Shown here piece by piece: positions 28,239 through 37,205 of a stretch of 64,000 nt of DNA. A model generated the notes under the pieces. The model searched no databases and was not told where the DNA came from. It worked only from the letters and a program-made list of their open reading frames with translations. The stretch spans positions 1-64,000 of the forward strand of contig JAUXWS010000046.1 of NCBI GenBank assembly GCA_030685015.1, written 5' to 3'. The DNA is from a bacterium. Lineage in GTDB: Bacteria > CAIWAD01. Within the stretch, counting starts at the first letter, position 1. Each line of letters begins with the position of its first letter. The position numbers and the translations under genes were made by a program.

Positions 28239-28244
28239 TACCTT
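28239..28244 (+). promoter_or_regulatory. -10 element TACCTT 5 nt before dus start
   Basis: TACCTT-CCCCC-ATG. There is no Shine-Dalgarno upstream of the start, and the spacing equals that at pyrF (TACCTT-GATCC-ATG), which suggests a leaderless transcript. Confidence 0.4.
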
Positions 28245-28249
28245 CCCCC

Positions 28250-29233
28250 ATGCCGCTTGTCCTCGCCTCACCTTTTCTCCTGGCACCCATGGCCGGCCTC
28301 AGCACGGCCGGCGTCCGCGCGCTCTGCCTGCGGCTGGGGGCCGGCGCCGCCTCCACCGGCCTGGTGGACGCCGCCGGCTTGGCCGGCGGATCGGCGGGCA
28401 GCCTGCGGCGCGCCCATCGCGGGGAGGACGCGGGACCCCAGATCCTGCAGCTCTTCGCCGCCGAGGCCGGCATCCTGGGCCGCGCCGTCCGGCGGGCGGG
28501 TGAGCTGGGCTTCCAGGGCGTGGAGCTGAACCTGGGGTGTCCGGCCGGACCGGTGGTGGAACGGGGCTGCGGCAGCGCCCTGCTGGGGCACTGGGACACG
28601 GTGCGCTCCCTGCTGGACGCGCTGGCGACGGCGGGGCTGCCCGCCGGCGTCAAATGCCGCAGCGGCCGCCGGCCGGGCGACGAGGACTTCCTCATCCTGC
28701 ATGGTCTGGCCGCCGAGCGGGGCCTGGACTGGTATTGCCTGCATCCCCGCAGCCTGGCCGGGGCCTACCATGAGCCACCGGACTGGAGCCTGGTCGATCG
28801 TCTGCCGCGAACCGGGCCGCGCCTCTGGGCGGTGGGCGACCTGTGCGACGCCCCGGCGGCCCGGGCTGCCCTGGAGCGCCATCCCGCCCTGGAAGCCGTC
28901 CTCATCGGGCGCGCCGCCCTCTCCGCCCCCTGGATCTTCGCGCTTTGCCAGGGCCGGCCCGCGCCAGAGCCCGCGGAGCAAGCCGCGCATCTGACGGAGC
29001 TGCTGACCGCCCTGGCCTCCGACCTGGACTGGCAGGAGGGCCGCCGCATCCTGCCCGGCCTGCTGCGCCACTTCGGCCTCCCCGCCGGGGAGGATGCCCA
29101 GTTCCGCCTGGCCGACCGCCGGCGGAGTGGCCAGTGGCAGGCGCTCCTGCTCGAGCGGCTGCAGGCCGGGCCGCTGCCGGTCATGCGGGACAACCCCTTC
29201 CTGAAACAAGGCGCCAGCCCTTCGCCCCGATGA
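28250..29233 (+). CDS. dus: tRNA-dihydrouridine synthase
   Basis: A 327-aa FMN flavoenzyme that reduces uridines in the tRNA D-loop with NADPH. TIM-barrel signatures: LLAPMAGLS (FMN), LQLFAAEA, ELNLGCPAGPVVERGCGSALL with the catalytic Cys in place of the usual GAGxxLL run, GVKCRSG and IGRAALSAPWIF. The C-terminal helical domain is shorter and more divergent than in DusA/B/C, so the subfamily is not assigned. No Shine-Dalgarno before the ATG; a TACCTT box 5 nt upstream suggests leaderless expression. Confidence 0.92.
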   Translation: MPLVLASPFLLAPMAGLSTAGVRALCLRLGAGAASTGLVDAAGLAGGSAGSLRRAHRGEDAGPQILQLFAAEAGILGRAVRRAGELGFQGVELNLGCPAGPVVERGCGSALLGHWDTVRSLLDALATAGLPAGVKCRSGRRPGDEDFLILHGLAAERGLDWYCLHPRSLAGAYHEPPDWSLVDRLPRTGPRLWAVGDLCDAPAARAALERHPALEAVLIGRAALSAPWIFALCQGRPAPEPAEQAAHLTELLTALASDLDWQEGRRILPGLLRHFGLPAGEDAQFRLADRRRSGQWQALLLERLQAGPLPVMRDNPFLKQGASPSPR

Positions 29234-29309
29234 AGTTGACCGGCCGTCCAGCCGATCATGAGAGGGCGGGCCGGCGTGCCGGTCCGCGCCAAACGTCTCC
29301 GGAGGCCCC

Positions 29310-29747
29310 ATGCACGTTTTCGACCGGCGTCAACTGGACCAGATCCGCGGCGTGGATCCCGACCTGGAGCGCCGCTTCCTTCAATTGCTGGGCGACCGGC
29401 CGGAGCTGCCGGCCACGGGGGCTTTCCGGCCTCCCGCCGACGTGCTGGTGGGACCGGGCGAAGTGGTGGTGGTGATGGAGCTGGCCGGCATCCGGCGGGA
29501 GGACATCCGCCTGGCCACCGGCGAGGACGAGCTGGTGGTGCAGGGATGCCGGCGGGAACCCGTGGAACTGGAGCGGGAGGAGGTCCTGGCCCTGGAGATC
29601 GCCACCGGCGAGTTCGAGCGCCGCGTCGCCCTCCCCCTCGGTCTCAGGCTGGAGCAGGTGTCGGCCGCCTATCGCGACGGCTTCCTGGTGGTGCGCATCC
29701 CCCGGGGCGGCGGACCCGCCTCCGGCAACGGGGAGGAGACAAACTGA
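29310..29747 (+). CDS. Hsp20/alpha-crystallin small heat-shock protein
   Basis: 145 residues. The alpha-crystallin domain (about 40-135) shows PPADVLVGPGEVVVVMELAG, REDIRLATGEDELVVQG, FERRVALPLGLRLEQVSAAY and DGFLVVRIPR. ATP-independent holdase activity is expected. The C-terminal I-x-I anchor is not obvious, and the N-terminal arm is short (about 40 residues). CGGAGG lies 6 nt before the ATG. Its stop overlaps the lon start (ATGA), so holdase and protease are co-translated. Confidence 0.93.
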   Translation: MHVFDRRQLDQIRGVDPDLERRFLQLLGDRPELPATGAFRPPADVLVGPGEVVVVMELAGIRREDIRLATGEDELVVQGCRREPVELEREEVLALEIATGEFERRVALPLGLRLEQVSAAYRDGFLVVRIPRGGGPASGNGEETN

Positions 29748-32086
29748 TGAGAACCGATCTGGACGACGATCTCGACCTGGTGCTGCCCGCCGCCGTGCCC
29801 GGCGTGCTCAACCTGCTGCCCGTCACCGACGTGGTGGTCTTTCCCGGCGTCATCCTGCCCTATGTGGTGAGCGATCCACGGCTGATCCGCTCCATCCAGG
29901 CCGTGCTGCGGGGCGAGCGCTTGCTCGCCGTCTTCCTCAAGCAGGAGAGCGAGGAGAACGGACGCCTCGCCGCCGTGGGCACGGCCGTGCAGATCGTCAA
30001 GATGTTCAGTGTGCCCGACGGCTCCATGGGCCTGCTCCTGCGCGGCGTGGAGCGCCTGCGCTTCGTCGGGATGGCGGGCCGCACGCCCCATCTGCAGGTG
30101 CATGTGGAGCGGCACGCGGACGACATGCGCGTCAGTGTGCGGTCGGAGAGCTACCGCAAGGCGCTGATGAAGTCCTTCGACGAGTACTGCCAGCACAACA
30201 GCTGGGTGAACGATGACCTGCGCCAGAACCTGCGCCAGGTGCAGGAGCTGGGCCATCTGGCCGACCTGATCAGCGCCAACCTGAGCTTCAGCGTGGAGGA
30301 CCGCCAGCTGGTGCTGGGCGAGCTGTCCGTCACGGAACGGGCGCGGGCGGCCCTCAAGCTGTTGCGCCGCGAGGTGGAGGTGGCCGAGCTGACGCGCAAG
30401 ATCCAGGAGGATCTGGCCGGCGCCATGGACCGCAACCAGAAGGAGTACTACCTCCGCGAGCAGATCAAGGTCATCCGGCACGAGCTGGGCGAGGATGACG
30501 ACGCCCAGGCCGAGCTGGAGGAGCTGCGGCGGCGCTTCGAGCAGCCGGGCGTCCCCGAGACGGTGCGCGAGGCCGGCCAGCGCGAGTTGCGGCGCCTGCA
30601 GCGCATGAACCAGTCCTCGGGCGAGTACAGCGTGGCGCGCAGTTATGTCGACTGGCTGGTGCAGTTCCCCTGGACCGTCCATGACCGGGACCGCCTCGAC
30701 GTGGGGCGCGCCCGGCGCATCCTGGACCGCGACCACTTCGGCCTGGAGGAGGTCAAGGAGCGCATCCTCGAGTTCATCGCCGTGCGCAAGCTGACGGGCG
30801 ACGGCCGCAAGAGCCCCATTCTCTGCTTCACGGGACCGCCCGGCGTGGGCAAGACCAGTCTGGGCAAATCCATCGCCGAGGCCCTGGGCCGGCGCTTCGT
30901 CCGCCTGGCCCTGGGCGGCGTCCACGATGAAAGCGAGATCCGCGGCCACCGGCGCACCTACGTGGGCGCCATGCCCGGCCGCATCGTGCAGAAACTGCGC
31001 GAGACGGGGCGCCTCAACCCGGTCTTCATGCTGGACGAGATCGACAAGCTGGGGGCGGACGTGAAGGGCGACCCCGCCGCCGCGCTGCTGGAGGTGCTGG
31101 ATCCCGCCCAGAACCACACCTTCGCCGACCACTACCTGGAAGTGTCAGTCGACCTGGGCCAGGTGATGTTCATCGCCACCGCCAACCAGCTGGAGCGGAT
31201 CCCCGCCCCGCTGCGGGACCGCATGGAGGTCATCCAACTGCCCGGCTACCTGCCCACCGAGAAGCTCGAGATCGCCCGCCGCTTCCTGGTGCCCCGCCAG
31301 CTGGAGGCTTGCGGCCTGTCGCGCGGCCAGCTCTCCTTCCAGGCGGAGGGCCTGCGCACCATCATCGAGGAGTACACGCGCGAGGCCGGCGTCCGACAAT
31401 TGGAGCAACGGATCGGTTCCGTGGCGCGCAAAGTGGCGCGCCGGGTGGCGGAGGGCGAGACGCCGGCCCTGAAGGCGGGGCGGTCTCTGATCCGGTCGCT
31501 GCTGGGCAACCGCCGTGTCCAGCCCGAGACGGCCAACCGGTCGCCCGAGGTGGGAGTGGCCACCGGCATGGCCTGGACGCCCTACGGCGGCGCCCTCATG
31601 TTCATCGAGGCGGGGGCGATGCCGGGTTCCGGCTCCCTGCGCCTGACCGGCAGCCTGGGCGAGGTGATGCGCGAATCCGGGGAGATCGCCCTCAGCTACA
31701 TCCGCAGCCACGCCGTCCAGCTGGGCGTCCCCGCGGATTTCCACCGCGGCCTGGATTTGCACCTGCACTTCCCGGAAGGCGCCACGCCCAAGGACGGCCC
31801 CTCGGCGGGGGTGGCCATCGCCGCCTGCCTCGTCTCGCTGCTGGCCGGACGGCCGCTGCGGCACGACGTGGCGATGACCGGGGAGCTCAGCCTGCGCGGA
31901 CGCGTGCTGGCCGTGGGCGGCCTGCGCGAGAAAGTGATGGCTGCCCACCGGGCGGGCATCCGCACCATCCTGGCGCCCCGCGACAACCTGAAGGACCTGG
32001 AGGAGATCCCGCGCGAGATCCGGGACGATCTCGAGATCATCGGCGTGTCAAGGCTGGAGGAGGCCCTCGCCCGCGTCCTTAGTTGA
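29747..32086 (+). CDS. lon: ATP-dependent protease Lon (LonA)
   Basis: 779-residue cytoplasmic quality-control protease. N-terminal LON substrate domain (LNLLPVTDVVVFPGVILP, about 15-215), helical region, AAA+ module with Walker A GPPGVGKTSLGKS (about 363) and Walker B VFMLDEIDK, then a C-terminal Ser-Lys protease domain with TPKDGPSAGVAIA (Ser about 685) and GGLREKVMAAHRAG carrying the catalytic Lys. Length is typical. ATG at 29747 has GGGGAGGAGAC upstream and overlaps hsp20 by one base; the frame extends further 5' only as a shadow of hsp20. Its 3' end overlaps the convergent histidine kinase gene by 8 bp. Confidence 0.97.
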   Translation: MRTDLDDDLDLVLPAAVPGVLNLLPVTDVVVFPGVILPYVVSDPRLIRSIQAVLRGERLLAVFLKQESEENGRLAAVGTAVQIVKMFSVPDGSMGLLLRGVERLRFVGMAGRTPHLQVHVERHADDMRVSVRSESYRKALMKSFDEYCQHNSWVNDDLRQNLRQVQELGHLADLISANLSFSVEDRQLVLGELSVTERARAALKLLRREVEVAELTRKIQEDLAGAMDRNQKEYYLREQIKVIRHELGEDDDAQAELEELRRRFEQPGVPETVREAGQRELRRLQRMNQSSGEYSVARSYVDWLVQFPWTVHDRDRLDVGRARRILDRDHFGLEEVKERILEFIAVRKLTGDGRKSPILCFTGPPGVGKTSLGKSIAEALGRRFVRLALGGVHDESEIRGHRRTYVGAMPGRIVQKLRETGRLNPVFMLDEIDKLGADVKGDPAAALLEVLDPAQNHTFADHYLEVSVDLGQVMFIATANQLERIPAPLRDRMEVIQLPGYLPTEKLEIARRFLVPRQLEACGLSRGQLSFQAEGLRTIIEEYTREAGVRQLEQRIGSVARKVARRVAEGETPALKAGRSLIRSLLGNRRVQPETANRSPEVGVATGMAWTPYGGALMFIEAGAMPGSGSLRLTGSLGEVMRESGEIALSYIRSHAVQLGVPADFHRGLDLHLHFPEGATPKDGPSAGVAIAACLVSLLAGRPLRHDVAMTGELSLRGRVLAVGGLREKVMAAHRAGIRTILAPRDNLKDLEEIPREIRDDLEIIGVSRLEEALARVLS

Positions 32087-34718
32087 GCGCCTGGCGGACG
32101 AGGGATCCCATCGACGAGATGGTGAAGGGCTTGGCGATGAAGCCCCGCACGCCGGGCAGCTCCAGCAGCTCGCCCCGCTGACACTGGGTGTAGCCCGAGC
32201 AGAGGATGACGCGCAGATCGGGGCGCAGGCCGGCCAGTTCGTGGCAGAGTTCCAACCCGTTCATCCCCGGCATGAGAACGTCCAGCACGAAGAGGTCGGG
32301 CGCCCCCGGCTCCTCGCGCAGTGCCTCCAGCATGGCCGGGCCACCGTCGAAGGCGCGCACCTGATAGTGCTGGCTCTCCAGGATGCGGCGCAGCATGTCC
32401 CGCATCACCGTGTCGTCGTCGGCGATCCAAACCTGGGTCGTGTCCTGGGGCGCGGCGGCCGAGGAGGACTCGCGGACGGCCGCCACCGGGAAGAGCAGGC
32501 GCACGCGCGTGCCGTAGCCGACGCGGGACTGGATCTCGGCCCGACCCCCATGGCGCTCCATGATGGTGAAGACCATGGCCAGGCCCAGGCCGCTGCCCTG
32601 CCCCTTCTCCTTGGTCGTGAAGAAGGGGTCGAAGATTTTGGGCAGCAGCACCTCCGGGATGCCGCAACCGGTGTCCTGCACCTCCACCTCCACCCAGGCG
32701 GCCCTGTCGGTGGAGCCCGCCTCCGCCGCCCGCAACCGGCTGCGCAGAGTGATGGTGCCCTGTTCCCCGATGGCATCGGCCGCATTGAGCAGCAGGTTGA
32801 GCACGGCCTGCTCCACCTGGACCGTGTCCGCCTTGACGCTGGACAGGCCGGAGCCCAGCTCCTCCTCCAGCCGGACATCCGGTTTCAGCCCGCGCCGGAA
32901 GAGGTCCAGGCAGTGGCCCAGCGTGGTGTTGATGTCCTGGGCCTCCATCGACTCCTCGCCCAGGCGGGCGAAACCAAGCAGCTGGCGGGTCAACTGGGCG
33001 GCGCTGCCCACCGCCCGCTCGATCGTGTCGAGGGGACCGCAGGCGCCGGCCATCTCCCCGGTCAGCCGCCGCAGGTGGCCCGTGTTGCCCAGGATGCCGG
33101 CCAGGATGTTGTTGAAGCCATGGGCGAGGCCGCCGGCCAGGCTGCCCACCGAGTCCATCTTCTGGCTCTGGATGAGCTGGGTGCGCAGGGCGCGGCGCTC
33201 GCTCACATCCTCCAAGAGGAAGACCACGTCCGTCAGCACGCCCGACTGGTTGCTGACCGGCACCGTGGCCACCGAGATGTGACGCAGGCCGCCGTCGCCA
33301 CAGCAGTCGGGGGGCATCGCCAGTTCCTCGACGCGGGCCGCCTCGCGGCGCAGGGCCCGTTGCCACAGGGCCTCCACCTCGGGCATCTGGCGGCGCAGGC
33401 GCAAGAAGGCGTGCTCCTCCCCGGTCCGGTCATCGCCGCCGGTCAGGCGGGCGAAGGCGGGATTGTGCTGGCGCACCTGTCCGCCCGGGTCCAGGATGAC
33501 CATCCCCAATTGCAGCTGCGCCAGCAAATTGTCCAGGAAGCCCAGGCGGGCCACGCTCTCCAGCGCCAGCCGGCGACGCTCCGTGTCGTCCCGCAGGCTG
33601 CCTTCGATCTCCCTCTGGCCGGGCACGCGCCGAGCCGAGATGAGCAGCTCCACCAGGCGGCCGTCGGAGCGCATGGTGGTGACGGGGGCGTCGGTGACCG
33701 ATCCCTCGGAGTTCAGCCGCTCGAGGAAGGCCAGGTGTTCGCGCTCGCTGCCCCAAACCCGGCGCGGCGAGACATCGACCCCGCTGGCCAGGCCCAGCAC
33801 GCGGCAGATGTAGGGGTTGACCCCGATGAGGGCGCCTTCGGCGGTCATGCGGAAGAGGCCGATGTCGGCGTTCTCGACCAGGGAGCGGAACTGACGCTCG
33901 GATTCGGCGATGAGGCGGACCAGCTCCGCCTGGGCCAGCAGGGCGGAGGCCTGACCAGCCAGGATGCTGATGATCTCGAGGTCGCCGGTGCTGAAGGGCC
34001 GCGTGATGGGCCGCGTGATCGTCACCGCCCCCAGCGCCCGCTCGCCGGTCATGAGCGGCACGCTCATGAGCACCTCGTCGATCTCGTCGGGCGTGCCGGG
34101 GACCTGCACCACGATCCCGCTGGTGGCCGGATCGTTGACGATGGCGGCCCGGCCCGTCTGCACCACGTGACCGGTGAGGCCGGTGCCGACGGGGATCTCG
34201 AAGTTCATTGTCAGATCGGCGTAGTGGGGGTCGTCCGTGTAGAGGGGAACCAGGCGGTCGCCCTCCGGGTGGAGGCCGTAGATCGTCGTGTTGTTGGCCT
34301 CCACCAGATGGTGGCAGGCCCGCGTGATCTGCTGCATCAGCTCGTTCATGTCCACGGCGCCAGCCATGCGCCGGGAGATGTCGAGGATGGCCTGCAGCCG
34401 TTCAGCCAGCTGGGCGCTGTCCGGCCGGGCCGGATCCTGGACGATCAGAAGAAGCAGGGAGTCCTCGGTCAGGCATTCGCCCTCCACCGGCAGGGTGCTG
34501 TCGGGCGTGCGCAGGGCCAGCTTCCGCCGCTCCCCCGGAGCGGGCAAGGCGTCCACCACGCTGTGCGCTTCCCGGCCCGCCAGGTCTGCCAGGCTGCAAC
34601 CGCAGAGGTCGAGAAAGGCCTGGTTGGCCAGCACGATGCGCTGTTCGAGGAGGAGGCAGCCGTCTCGGCTGCGCTGGAGAAGCTGCTGGAGGAGGGGGCT
34701 GATCATTTCGGTCCTCAT
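32079..34718 (-). CDS. Hybrid sensor histidine kinase (PAS-GAF-PAS-PAS-HisKA-HATPase-REC)
   Basis: 879 residues, no clear membrane segment, so probably a cytoplasmic sensor. In order: PAS-like N-terminus (about 10-95), GAF domain (about 125-270; SVPLMTGERALGAVTITRP), two PAS domains (about 285-400 and 410-520), HisKA with phospho-acceptor His in GGLAHGFNNILAG (about 534), HATPase with NLLLNAADAI, VQDTGCGIP and GQGSGLGLAMV, and a C-terminal receiver with Asp in FVLDVLMPG (about 812). Signal not predictable. The promoter probably lies in 34719-34790. The gene runs convergently into lon, and the two stops overlap. Confidence 0.94.
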   Translation of the reverse strand: MRTEMISPLLQQLLQRSRDGCLLLEQRIVLANQAFLDLCGCSLADLAGREAHSVVDALPAPGERRKLALRTPDSTLPVEGECLTEDSLLLLIVQDPARPDSAQLAERLQAILDISRRMAGAVDMNELMQQITRACHHLVEANNTTIYGLHPEGDRLVPLYTDDPHYADLTMNFEIPVGTGLTGHVVQTGRAAIVNDPATSGIVVQVPGTPDEIDEVLMSVPLMTGERALGAVTITRPITRPFSTGDLEIISILAGQASALLAQAELVRLIAESERQFRSLVENADIGLFRMTAEGALIGVNPYICRVLGLASGVDVSPRRVWGSEREHLAFLERLNSEGSVTDAPVTTMRSDGRLVELLISARRVPGQREIEGSLRDDTERRRLALESVARLGFLDNLLAQLQLGMVILDPGGQVRQHNPAFARLTGGDDRTGEEHAFLRLRRQMPEVEALWQRALRREAARVEELAMPPDCCGDGGLRHISVATVPVSNQSGVLTDVVFLLEDVSERRALRTQLIQSQKMDSVGSLAGGLAHGFNNILAGILGNTGHLRRLTGEMAGACGPLDTIERAVGSAAQLTRQLLGFARLGEESMEAQDINTTLGHCLDLFRRGLKPDVRLEEELGSGLSSVKADTVQVEQAVLNLLLNAADAIGEQGTITLRSRLRAAEAGSTDRAAWVEVEVQDTGCGIPEVLLPKIFDPFFTTKEKGQGSGLGLAMVFTIMERHGGRAEIQSRVGYGTRVRLLFPVAAVRESSSAAAPQDTTQVWIADDDTVMRDMLRRILESQHYQVRAFDGGPAMLEALREEPGAPDLFVLDVLMPGMNGLELCHELAGLRPDLRVILCSGYTQCQRGELLELPGVRGFIAKPFTISSMGSLVRQALN

Positions 34719-34839
34719 GGCGGCGCGCTCCCGGCTTCAAGGTGAAGGGCGGTCATCCACCGCTTTATCGGCATCCGGGAGGGGGAAATGGGGCCGGGCG
34801 GCAGCGGGAAGGGTCTTAGGGCCAGTAGCATGGAGAAGT

Positions 34840-34886
34840 GGCCGGGTCGGGCGGGATCAACCGATGGGCGTCCCCGGCGGCACGGG
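34840..34886. repeat. 47-bp direct repeat, copy 1 (duplicate of metG 3' end)
   Basis: Identical to 34913-34959 over 47 bp. On the minus strand it repeats the last nine metG codons, the stop and 17 further bases, displaced 73 bp downstream of the real gene end. Confidence 0.9.
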
Positions 34887-34912
34887 TCCGTGCCGCAAGC
34901 TGCCGGCCATGG

Positions 34913-34959
34913 GGCCGGGTCGGGCGGGATCAACCGATGGGCGTCCCCGGCGGCACGGG
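34913..34959. repeat. 47-bp direct repeat, copy 2 (spans metG stop)
   Basis: Contains the genuine 3' end of metG (codons for PVPPGTPIG and TGA at 34930-34932) plus 17 bp beyond it. See copy 1. Confidence 0.9.
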
Positions 34960-36867
34960 GCCAGGATCCAGCAGGCAGAGCCCGGTGGGACCCTTGGCCG
35001 CCAGCAGCATGCCCTGGCTGGCCACGCCGCGGATGCGGGCCGGTTCCAGGTTGGCCACCACGCAGATCATGCGCCCAAGCAGCGTCCCGGGGGCATGGTC
35101 GGCCGCGATGCCCGCCACGATGGTGCGGGGGCTCGCCTCCCCGCAATCGATCTCCAGCGTGAGCAGGCGGTCGGCGCCGGGGACGCGCTGGGCCGTCAGG
35201 ATGCGCGCCGCCACCAGCCGGGCGCGCCCGAACTCGGCGAAGGAGATGAGGGCGTCCCCGCCTGGAGTCGTCCCGGCCGGCGCCGCCGCGGGTGCGGGCG
35301 GGACCGGGTCCGCGGATGGGGCCGGGGCAGGTCTCGCCAGGTTGGCGAGAAAGGCCTCCTCGTCGATGCGCGGCACCAGCGGCTCGCCATGCACGATCAG
35401 GCCGACGCCCTCCTCGCGCCAGGCCAGCTGGTCCGGACCGGCCTGTTCTGTCACCCCCAGGCGTCGCAGCAGGGCCGGGCTCAAGCCGGGCATGACCGGC
35501 GCAAGCAGGCAGGCGGCCAGGCGCAGGGTCTCCGCCACATCGGCCAGGACGGCCCCCGCGGCGGCGGGATCGGTCTTCACCAGCTTCCAGGGCGCCGTCT
35601 GTTCCATCAACTGGTTGCCCAGGCGCAGCAGGCCGAAGACCTGGTCGACGATGCCGTGCAGGTCCAGCCCGTCGAGCTTCGGCGGAAGGGCCGAGAGCAG
35701 CGCCTCGGCCGCGTGCCTGAGCTGGCCGTCGCCGGTCTTGCCCCGCGCCGGCGGCAGACTTCCCGCGAAATGCCGTCCGGCCAGGTTGGTCACGCGGCTG
35801 AGCAGGTTGCCCAGGTCGTTGGCCAGGTCCGTGTTGATCCGCTTGACCAGCAGGTCCGGGCCGAAGGAGGAGTCGTTCCAGGGCACCATTTCGCGGATGA
35901 GGAAGAAGCGGAAGGCATCCACTCCCACCCGCTCGATGAGATCCAGGGGCTTGACCACGTTGCCGACGCTCTTGGACATCTTCTGCTCGCCGATCAGCCA
36001 CCAGCCGTGGATGAGGAAGCTGCGCGGCGGCTCGATGTCCAGGGCCTTGAGCAGGGTGGGCCAGTAGACGCAGTGCGTGGTGAGGATGTCCTTGCCGATG
36101 AGATGGACGCTGGCCGGCCAGAGGCGGGCGAAGCGCTCCGGGTCATGGCCCAGGCCCGCCCCCGTCAAGTAGTTGATCAGGGCGTCCACCCACACGTAGC
36201 AGACGAAGTCGCGATCGAAGGGCAGCTCGATGCCCCAGCTCATGCGCTCCTTGTTGCGGCTGATGCAGAGGTCGCGCAGGGGCTGCCGCAGGAAGCCCAG
36301 CACCTCGTTGCGGCGGCTGTGGGGCAGGATGAAGTCCGGGTTGGCCTCGATGTGGCCCACCAGCCAGTCCTGGAAGGCCGACATGCGGAAGTACCAGTTC
36401 CGCTCCGTGAGCAGCTGGACGGGCCGCCCGCATTCGGGACAATTGCCCGCCGCCAGGTCCTTTTCGGTGAAGTAGCGCTCGCAGGGAACGCAGTACTGCC
36501 CCTCGTAATCGGCGGCGTAGAGGTGCCCCCGGTCGTGCAGGCGCTGGAGGAGGGTCTGCACCAGCGCCACATGCCCGGGGTCGGTGGTGCGGATGTAGTG
36601 GTCGAAGCGGATCTCGAGGCGCCGCCACAAGTCGCGGAAGCGGAGGGACATGCGGTCGCACAGTTCCTGGGGGCCGATCCCCTCCCGCTGGGCGGCCTCG
36701 AGCACCTTCTGGCCATGCTCGTCGTCGCCCGTCAGGAAAAAGGCCTCCCGCCCCAGCAGCCGGTGGTAGCGGGTGAACACGTCGGCCAGCACGGTGGTAT
36801 AGGCATGCCCCAGATGCAGGTCCGAGTTGACGTAGTAGATGGGAGTGGTGATGTAGAACGGCTTCAT
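34930..36867 (-). CDS. metG: Methionyl-tRNA synthetase
   Basis: 645 residues; charges tRNA-Met. Class I core with DLHLGHAY (HIGH, about residue 19), a four-cysteine zinc knuckle (CVPC ... CPEC, about 125-150) and QKMSKS (about 300); anticodon-binding helical domain; Pro/Ala linker (about 505-535); C-terminal tRNA-binding (EMAP-like) dimerisation domain (about 545-645; VAARILTAQRVPGADRLL). ATG at 36867 with GAGG 6 nt upstream is the start; a longer frame would add a DSDTDTDSD run encoded by the hexanucleotide repeat and is rejected. It follows ricT in the holB-ricT-metG order of Bacillus. Confidence 0.96.
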   Translation of the reverse strand: MKPFYITTPIYYVNSDLHLGHAYTTVLADVFTRYHRLLGREAFFLTGDDEHGQKVLEAAQREGIGPQELCDRMSLRFRDLWRRLEIRFDHYIRTTDPGHVALVQTLLQRLHDRGHLYAADYEGQYCVPCERYFTEKDLAAGNCPECGRPVQLLTERNWYFRMSAFQDWLVGHIEANPDFILPHSRRNEVLGFLRQPLRDLCISRNKERMSWGIELPFDRDFVCYVWVDALINYLTGAGLGHDPERFARLWPASVHLIGKDILTTHCVYWPTLLKALDIEPPRSFLIHGWWLIGEQKMSKSVGNVVKPLDLIERVGVDAFRFFLIREMVPWNDSSFGPDLLVKRINTDLANDLGNLLSRVTNLAGRHFAGSLPPARGKTGDGQLRHAAEALLSALPPKLDGLDLHGIVDQVFGLLRLGNQLMEQTAPWKLVKTDPAAAGAVLADVAETLRLAACLLAPVMPGLSPALLRRLGVTEQAGPDQLAWREEGVGLIVHGEPLVPRIDEEAFLANLARPAPAPSADPVPPAPAAAPAGTTPGGDALISFAEFGRARLVAARILTAQRVPGADRLLTLEIDCGEASPRTIVAGIAADHAPGTLLGRMICVVANLEPARIRGVASQGMLLAAKGPTGLCLLDPGPVPPGTPIG

Positions 36868-36890
36868 CAGATCCTCATCTTCGCTTTTCC

Positions 36891-36967
36891 TATCGCTATC
36901 GCTATCGCTATCGCTATCGGTATCGCTATCGGTATCGGTATCGCTATCGGTATCGGTATCGCTATCG
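36891..36967. repeat. Hexanucleotide tandem tract (TATCGC/TATCGG)
   Basis: Twelve full units plus five bases, 77 bp, mixing TATCGC and TATCGG, starting 24 bp upstream of the metG start codon. Copy-number change would alter the metG leader length in 6-bp steps. Confidence 0.95.
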
Positions 36968-37031
36968 AAACCCCCCATCAGGCTCCCGCAACCCCTCCCG
37001 CGGTGGGCCTCCGATCCCGATCCCGATAGCT

Positions 37032-37143
37032 ATCCCGATGGCGGGTTGGGCGATCCACCCGATCCGGCGGACCATACCCCTGTGATGCCGGACTTCCGCC
37101 CTCCCCGGGCCTCCGGTTGCGCCGCCCGCCGCGCCGCCCGCGC
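37032..37143. repeat. 112-bp repeat, copy A (duplicate of ricT 3' end)
   Basis: Matches 37199-37311 with about three differences, one a deleted base that removes the ricT stop. On the minus strand it encodes the same RGGRRNRRPGEGGSPASQG tail as ricT. Confidence 0.9.
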
Positions 37144-37159
37144 GGACAGACCAGCGGCA

Positions 37160-37205
37160 TCGATATCGATATCGATACCGATACCGATAGCGATAGTGAT
37201 CCCGA
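37160..37205. repeat. Degenerate CGATAT/CGATAC hexamer tract
   Basis: About eight hexamers: CGATAT twice, CGATAC twice, CGATAG twice, then degenerate. Sits at the left edge of repeat copy B; a shorter GATAGCTATCCCGAT stretch sits at the same edge of copy A. Confidence 0.8.

Noticed and set aside
36868-36978. N-terminal DSDTDTDSD extension of metG
   Set aside because: It is the translated hexamer tract; ATG at 36867 has a proper Shine-Dalgarno and opens the conserved domain.
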